A stretch of DNA of 64,000 nucleotides from Camphora micrantha. Lineage: Eukaryota > Streptophyta > Magnoliopsida > Laurales > Lauraceae. A program made the translations under genes and the position numbers. Positions 58,183-64,000 of the stretch are shown piece after piece (the stretch's first letter is position 1; every line of letters starts with the position of its first letter). Under the pieces are notes generated by a model. The model had not been told where the DNA came from and did not search any database. It saw only the letters and a program-made list of their open reading frames with translations. The stretch is taken from the NCBI GenBank assembly GCA_003546025.1, contig QPKB01000008.1:11374875-11438874 (forward strand), read 5' to 3'.

Positions 58183-60350
58183 GGGGGGGTGTTAAACAAG
58201 GTCCAGGCCCATAATTAGATCCAGTCCAGCATGATCCAGTCCAGCATGATGGTCTTGCATGCTTTGATTTGGTCAAAGATTACACAGTTGTACATATTAT
58301 CTTAATTAGATTAATTTCCTAACTTAGAACATAATTGATGTAATTAGATTGATTTCCTAACTTAGAGCCTTGATTAAGGCATGTAATACTCTATATATTG
58401 AGGCTCGTTCTCCAAAGGAAGACAGGCAATTATAATACAAGTTCATAGCTTAATGCTATTTCAACTTCCATTCGTGAGTTGTCTTAGGTTTGTCAATAGG
58501 AGCATCTCCCATACATATATATATTCTTTCTTCCCCAAGGTTTCTCAAGTTCTCCTTCATAGCACATAAACCCTAATCTTCTTCTTTGGGATTTTCAATT
58601 TTGAACCCTAATTAGGGCTGGGAAATTGGGGAAAATGCGTGAAGCTGGCGAATTCGACATAAGGTCCTGGATTAGAGCTCAGGATTGCTCCGATTTCAAC
58701 TAAAAAGGCAAGTAAACTCCTTATGATTGATGATTTATGCTTGTTTTTCCCTTGATTCAGATTTATTTCATCCTTAGAAAACCTAATTCAAGGCTTGGAA
58801 CTAAACCCTTTTTTGTATACTTGAGAAAAAGCCTCAAAAACCCTAAAAAACTCAAGGACTATACATTGTATTAATCAGATAATGAACGGTGGGGTTCGGT
58901 TAGAGGTTTTGTCCTTAGATCACTTGTACATGAGCGATATTGATGAAAGCTTGTTTCAAAAACATGTAGACCTGTCTCCTAGCAGTCTGAAATTAGGGTT
59001 CTTTTTATGCTAAATATTCCGATGGAAATTATGTACCCCAGGTGTTTGAATTAATGCATCAACATGAAGGGCATTTAAATCCTAGAACCATATGGGAATT
59101 GGAATTGGGTATTTTACGTAACGTATTTAAATGAGGAATGGCCACAATGGCCGAACCATGTTGGGCATTGGCCGAACATGATCGGACCAAGGGATTATAA
59201 TGAGAAGTTGGATTTTGATATGGGTTGGGTCTGGATCACTTGGAATCATTGATAAAATTAGGGTTGCTATACCTTCAGTATTTTGATGTTACTCTTGAGG
59301 CCTTAATAATGAATTAACGTTTCAGATTTGTGCAAACAGTAGATTACTATTTTTACGATGATTTACCATGTTATTCATGTAGGGATAGGTGGAGTGCATG
59401 AGAACTTCATGGTCTATGGTAAATGTAATCTAGGGGCATGTTTTAATGAAGAAGATTTGTTTGAAAGCCTTGGCCGTGGGGCTCATTGGTGGGACCCATG
59501 CTGGCCAAATGCACATGGAATAGTTACAAGGAGCTTTGACCCTAGAATACCATGGATTATGGACTCCTTTGACTCTTTACATAAGCGGACAATGAGGGGT
59601 TGTAGAATTGGGAAATTAAACTTAGAACTAGGTTTTAACACTTGTTTAAGAACCATGGAGAAAAAAAGGGACCAGCAGTAGGTGAGGTTTGGGCTTGACC
59701 TCTACCTATGGATCTTTGGGAAGCATGTGTGGGAATTATGCGAAATTAAGGATATAATGTAGTAGGACACTCAAATTACCATCGGAAGTGCCAATAATAG
59801 TAACCTAGGTTGAATTTGAAGGCCTCAAATTCCTTCAAATTCAGTTTAGGACCAACAAAGGGTGTCTAGGATTTTATTATATCATAGGGCTAACTTGGCA
59901 TAATGACATACATGTGGAAGGTGATCCAAAGACCTAGGCTTGGCATTGTAACCATTCTTCATTTGCAATAAATGTGGTTGTAGATGTGTGTTTAGGTTTC
60001 TCTTGTCTATATGCCTAAATGCATGCATACCTTTTGTATAGGAGTAAGATACTTAATCACTTGCGTTATTTTATGAATTGAGCTAAAGACCTAGAAGGGC
60101 CTAGCATTATCCCTGATTGAAAATTAATTACTTGGAACTAGGAGAAAGGACTGCTCATCGTAAAATGTGAACTTGATGGAATTGGCTCGTACTTAGAGTA
60201 GCTCTTTTTAGATAATTCCCGCTTGACTAGAAGGATGTCCAGTAGGAAACTTTTTCCTTGAATTCTCGAGTCGGTACCACTCAGTTGTTTAAAGTCTAAC
60301 ACAGTTGGGACGCCTCTGTGAAGGGCTATTTATTATTTTGCAATCTTTAG

Positions 60351-61866
60351 ATTGGTATTCTTGGGGTGTGATGCGGGCCAGACAATAGGTTAGCCAACCC
60401 ATTGAGTCCAGTCCATAGGCCCTAAAGGACATCTATTTAGTTAGGAAGTATTATTAAGTAGTTTGATTTGATTAGGATTAATATGTTTTCTATTTTGTTT
60501 AGGCTCATTAAAATATTAGAAAGTATTGTTGCTTTGGGATTGAGCCAACTCCTCTATATAAGGATGTTAGGCCCCATTGTAATGCACTGCTTATTATCAA
60601 TTAATCTTGAGTTATGAGAGTTTTCTCTTCAGTTATGGGGTTTCTCCTCATCTGGAGTGTGCCTTAGGGCTGGAATCCATCATTGGATTCGATCAATCCT
60701 TCGGGAGATTGATCTTTCTTCAATCGCGGATCCAAGGTTGCGCCAATTGGTATCAAAGCAAGGTCAAGGCAAAGATGATCTCATGGAAAATTCAGAAAAA
60801 GTACAAGATGATCAAGATAGTGTTAACCAAGAGCCACACAAGGTAGAAGAAGAACAAGGGCAAGCAAACATTGAAGACTCTGATTGAGTTAGCAAGAAGA
60901 TTGAACATCCAGCAGATTTGTTTGTAATGCCACTTCCAGACAATCCAATTGCATCATCGGAAATTAAATCAATTGTCCCAACGGTTTCACATAAAGATCA
61001 AGTAGTTGAAGTTCCTCACATTGACTTCATTTTCGGCGATGAACAATGGATAGTCAATGTTCATGAACTGTTGGTTCGGAGGAAACAACTGAAGCTTCTA
61101 ATGCTCAGATCATACATCCGAGCTCAATGCAAACATAAGAAGAAGCGACACTTCCCATCTACTTCTAAATGAAGAGAAAGACTACATGAAGCTTGCAAAA
61201 CACACACAGTAAATGAAGATCACAAGAACATTCTGAAGTTTGTGCGATTGATTTTTTATTGCGGAGGACCCTTTCCGAACTTGTGGTCGGATTGTCTCCC
61301 ATATTATCAAGCTGTTAGCTCGTCGAAGTCGAGTTTTTTCAAGTTAGGGAGAATTGATGCAGGCCAAACAATAGGTTGACCAACCCATTGGGTCCAGTCT
61401 ATAAGCCCAACGAGACATCCATTTTAGTTAAGAAGTATTATGAAGTAGTTTGATTTGATTATGATTAATATTAGTTAGTTTTCTATTTTTTTAGGCGTAT
61501 TCAAATATTAGAAAGTATTGTTGCTTAGGGATTAAGCCAACTCCTCTATATAAGGATGTTAGGCCCCATTGTAATGCAATGCTTATTATCAATTAATCTT
61601 GAGTTATGAGAGTTTTCTCTTCAGTTATGGGGTTTCTCCTCATCTTGAGTGTCTTAGGGCTGGAATCCATCATTGGATTCGATCAATCCTTTGGGTGGTG
61701 ATTGATCTATCTTCGATCGCGGATCTGGGGCTGTGCCAAGGTGGAACATACACCACTAGATACTGCACTTGCTCTTGATGAAAGTAATGTAATAATGGGT
61801 ACAGATTTATCTTGGTTGAGCGAATTCCCGTGCATCTTCTCTATCACAATTCACAACTCCAAGTAG
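60351..61866 (+). pseudogene. Unrecognised coding-like segment split by TRIM-2
   Basis: Joining 60351-60368 to 61744-61866 around the element gives an open frame after a splice-acceptor-like TTTAG. It begins IGILGVEHTPL and continues ALDESNVIMG and WLSEFPC to a stop at 61864. I do not recognise it. A second open stretch at 62137-62225 (after TTGTAG, with EEIGPGTQDV and a TAG stop) could be a terminal exon of the same locus if a donor at GG|GTACAG (about 61799) is used. It is a weak call based on residue texture only. Confidence 0.25.
60369..61738 (+). mobile_element. TRIM-2: 1.37-kb non-autonomous LTR element
   Basis: LTRs of 377 and 384 bp (60369-60745 and 61355-61738) start TGATGC and end (C/G)CCA. 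Flanks are GGGTG (60364-60368) and AGGTG (61739-61743), a target duplication with one difference. A primer site TTGGTATCAAAGC lies at 60747, and a purine tract AAGTTAGGGAGAA precedes the second LTR. The ~610-bp interior has a short open frame (MENSEKVQDDQD..., charged) and IDFIFGDEQWIVNVHELLV-type text. There is no RT. Confidence 0.9.
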
Positions 61867-62225
61867 TATGGGAGGGCAACGATAATATCCAGTGATGGAT
61901 TAGCTTATGCAGTATGCCAAAGTCCATTAAGATGTTTCTTGATGTTTAGAATTTCTTTAAAATGATTTTCATATTATCTCTATTCTTGCATCTGCCTACT
62001 TAAAACTTTTTTTGACCTCTTATTAATCATACATCTCATTTAATTCCCATTTTGAACTTGTATAAATTTTGTGATTATGATGAGATGTTTGCTTGCTAGG
62101 TTTTCACAAACCTAATACTACCTTTGGCGCTTGTAGGTGAAGAAATAGGACCTGGAACTCAGGACGTTAATGCGTTTGATGTGGAACCACAAAAGTATAA
62201 AGCGAGCGTGGATGACATAGTCTAG

Positions 62226-63230
62226 AGATGTCAAAGAACACTTCACAATAATCATTTAGTTTTAATTTTTATGTAACTTTTAGACTATTTGAATATAAAT
62301 AAATAAAGTTGAATATTACTTGTGATCTGTTATGAAATATTCATTGTTTGATGTTTGAGAAGGAGAATCCAGCTACAAGGTTCAATTTGATCTAATCTCA
62401 TAAACGTGCAAAAAAATTAAATTGCGGCTCAAAATGCGGACTTCATTTGAAATCCGGGTTTTGGGTCATGATAGGAAGTGGCTCATTCTTACAACCAAGA
62501 GGTTCTGGGTTCAAGTCATGTTACTTATCAAACACACAATATGGAAAAAAAGAAAAAAAGAAGAAAAAGAAGAGTTATCTCTGAAGGGAGGACATTTGGA
62601 TAGAAACTAGCAGTGGTTTTTAGGGTTGTGAGAATTGATGTGGACCATTTAAATGCATCAAATTAGGGCCCCATATCAACTAGCAACCTTTAAAACTGTG
62701 ACTAGTTCGCAGCCGAGTTTCCCTCTTAAGGTAGAGAAATTCCTCATGGTCCAATTAATGACACACATGAATTAATAAACGATGATCCCTAGAATAAATC
62801 ATCTTACTACCTTTGGGGTGGGCCTTTTGATGGTTTGTTATTCGATAGTTTTTTTTTTTTTTTAAACATTGTGTAAACAATGCATTAGGCCAGGAAAAGC
62901 TTCGTATCACATTGTTGTTCTTAGGCATGTCCTACTTGGCTGCACGACCATTGCAATTGAAATAATTCCCCCACTATAAGTCATTCTACAACATGTGTCC
63001 CGTCTCAAAAAAGCAACTAACCATATAAGTCTCATTGAACCTTACTTCAAGTCCACTTTGAAATAAGGATGACCTGAACCAACTCGCAAGCCAAGATGAA
63101 GCTTGGGCCTGTACCAATCAAGATGAGATCTAGCAAGCTAGATTAGCTCATAAGCCGAGCTCAAGCTAGAGCCTACTTGGCTCAGCTTGAGCTCAAGCTT
63201 GGCTCAAATCATTTGATTTTTGTAATTACA
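62226..63230. other. Intergenic, no gene seen
   Basis: AT-rich sequence with A-rich runs (62536-62572) and an AGCTC/AAGCTT-rich part at 63090-63210. The 62-codon frame at 62422 is low complexity (Lys/Glu) and not called. Confidence 0.6.
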
Positions 63231-63236
63231 TTAATT

Positions 63237-64000
63237 CATCATCATCATCCTCAAAGCCTTGTGCCAAATATGTTGGGGTTGGCTATATGAATTATGTTTC
63301 TCCATTTGAATCTATCCTGAGCCAAACCTCGGATAGGTTGCACATCTTTAGATATATCCTTACTACTCCCATCCATGTCCCTTCAGCCTACCATTTTTCC
63401 TTCGTGGGACATCAACTTTCATAGAAAGACTTTTCCTCAATGGCATCATTGCTGGCCTGGATTGGACATGTCTAAACCATCTCAAACAAGTCTCTCTTAA
63501 TCTATCCCACATTTGTGCTTCCCCTAAATGCTCTTGTATGTGCTCATTTCTGATTCTACCATTTAATTTTACCACACATCATTCTGAACATTCATTCTAA
63601 ACATTCTCATCTCATCCACACTCATTTTATTCATTTGGTGCCTTCTTGATTGGCCAACATTCTGCTCCATAGGTCATAGTCGATCTCGTTGTCCTATAAA
63701 ATTCTTCCTTCAATCTTGTTGGGTATGCACCAATCACAAAACACCCCAGAAGAAAGTCTCTAGGTCAACCATCCCACTCTTATTCTATATATGGCATCTT
63801 CCTCAATCTCTCGGTCCTTACCAATTATCAAGGCAAGGGATCAAAATAAATCTCTTTGTGGCATCTCTTAAGCTTCAATTTTCATATTAGTTTTATCTCT
63901 TTACAGTGCCTACTAAAGTTGCAATTCATATAATCTGACTTTGTACGACTTCTTCTAAAGCCCCCGGATTCTAAAGCCTCCATCCATCTCTCAAGTTTCA
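63237..64000 (-). mobile_element. RTE-type LINE 3' end, runs off the window
   Basis: On the - strand a frame at 63575-63363 reads IRNEHIQEHLGEA, RETCLRWFRHVQSRP, the C-terminal text of RTE reverse transcriptases (IRNEDIREKLGV..LRWFGHVQRR in the family). The 3' end carries a (GAT)n tail (window CATCATCATC at 63238-63249), characteristic of RTE. It is homologous to 13490-14290. Frames are broken upstream at 63.6-64 kb. Confidence 0.8.

Larger units (their letters stand above)
56611..58495 (+). mobile_element. Copia-2: rearranged, internally deleted Copia element
   Basis: Starts TGTTAAACAAGG at 56611 and ends GTTTGTCA at 58495 between perfect ATAGG duplications (56606-56610 and 58496-58500). 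Only ~72 bases of the 5' LTR remain. A gag piece follows in reverse, then RT and RNase H in forward sense, a polypurine tract (58178-58189) and a 306-bp 3' LTR (58190-58495). Protease, integrase and half of RT are absent. It is dead, but its ends are intact. Confidence 0.92.
56468..58510. mobile_element. 153-bp hairpin MITE split by Copia-2
   Basis: 56468-56610 plus 58501-58510, once the Copia is set aside, form a near-complete palindrome. GGGAGGTGCTCCTATGAGAG at the left pairs with CTCTCATAGG and AGCATCTCCC at the right, and CTCTCGCCTTACTATGAGAG and GGGGGCCCTCACAT pair inside. There is no coding content. It lies between TATATA stretches, consistent with TA-rich target preference. Confidence 0.88.
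55204..64000. other. Repeat-rich region upstream of the callose synthase exons
   Basis: No callose synthase N-terminal exon was recognised here on the - strand, so this is either one intron longer than 8.8 kb or DNA beyond a truncated gene. It holds the MITE/Copia-2 nest, a TRIM-like element, coding-like text at 60351-62225 and an RTE LINE end. The frame at 59358-59681 (+, 107 codons) has no recognised similarity. From 62640 to 63230 nothing is seen except AGCTC-rich text. Confidence 0.6.

Noticed and set aside
59358..59681. 107-codon + strand frame as a gene
   Set aside because: No known motif, no clear promoter or splice signals, and it lies in repeat-like sequence.
1..64000. CRISPR arrays, operons, bacterial riboswitches
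   Set aside because: The window is plant nuclear DNA; direct repeats here are LTRs, tandem duplications and microsatellites without spacer-repeat regularity.

Overview
This window is nuclear DNA from a flowering plant. It shows plant-type GT-AG introns with AT-rich interiors, a four-exon 377-residue plant actin with a leader intron, a clade-D-like PP2C phosphatase and a callose synthase (GSL/CALS1-2-3 type), plus a dense load of plant retroelements: Ty1/Copia, Cassandra and other TRIMs, RTE and L1 LINEs, and MITEs. The species cannot be fixed from the sequence. The unsorted intergenic text and large TE-filled introns would suit a medium to large dicot or magnoliid genome, but that is a guess.

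Layout. (1) 1-8.3 kb: intergenic DNA, an actin promoter with two G-boxes and a TATA box, a (GA)n 5' leader, a 2.4-kb leader intron and the actin coding exons (+ strand). (2) 8.3-12.6 kb: intergenic DNA with two short tandem duplications. (3) 12.7-24.3 kb: a PP2C gene on the - strand, four exons, 381 codons. Its second intron (6.6 kb) is a graveyard of RTE and L1 LINE pieces and a small LTR element. (4) 24.3-30.7 kb: intergenic DNA with two L1-type RNase H remnants. (5) 31.0-55.2 kb: the C-terminal ~1,421 residues of a callose synthase on the - strand in 28 exons. The frame closes exactly across all 28. The N-terminal ~500 residues are not found here; they would lie beyond base 64,000 or be lost. 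(6) 55.2-64 kb: repeats, a MITE carrying a rearranged Copia, a 1.37-kb TRIM-like element that splits a coding-like stretch, and an RTE LINE 3' end.

The three genes have separate housekeeping or regulatory roles: cytoskeleton, phosphatase signalling, and callose deposition at the plasma membrane. Nothing ties them into one pathway. Actin (+) and PP2C (-) converge; PP2C and callose synthase lie in the same direction.

The notable content is in the callose-synthase introns. A 5.5-kb decayed Copia has a PPR-gene fragment in only one of its LTRs and a complete TRIM inside its RNase H region. A 613-bp near-perfect hairpin sits inside an old LTR. An antisense Cassandra element carries two 5S-rRNA-like segments. 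An 868-bp element has its two LTRs in opposite orientation, yet TG...CA ends and a perfect CCAAC target duplication. Several introns are short and dominated by microsatellites at the splice donor, and two introns inside the catalytic region have lengths divisible by three and no in-frame stop. No CRISPR array, tRNA or complete rRNA gene was seen.
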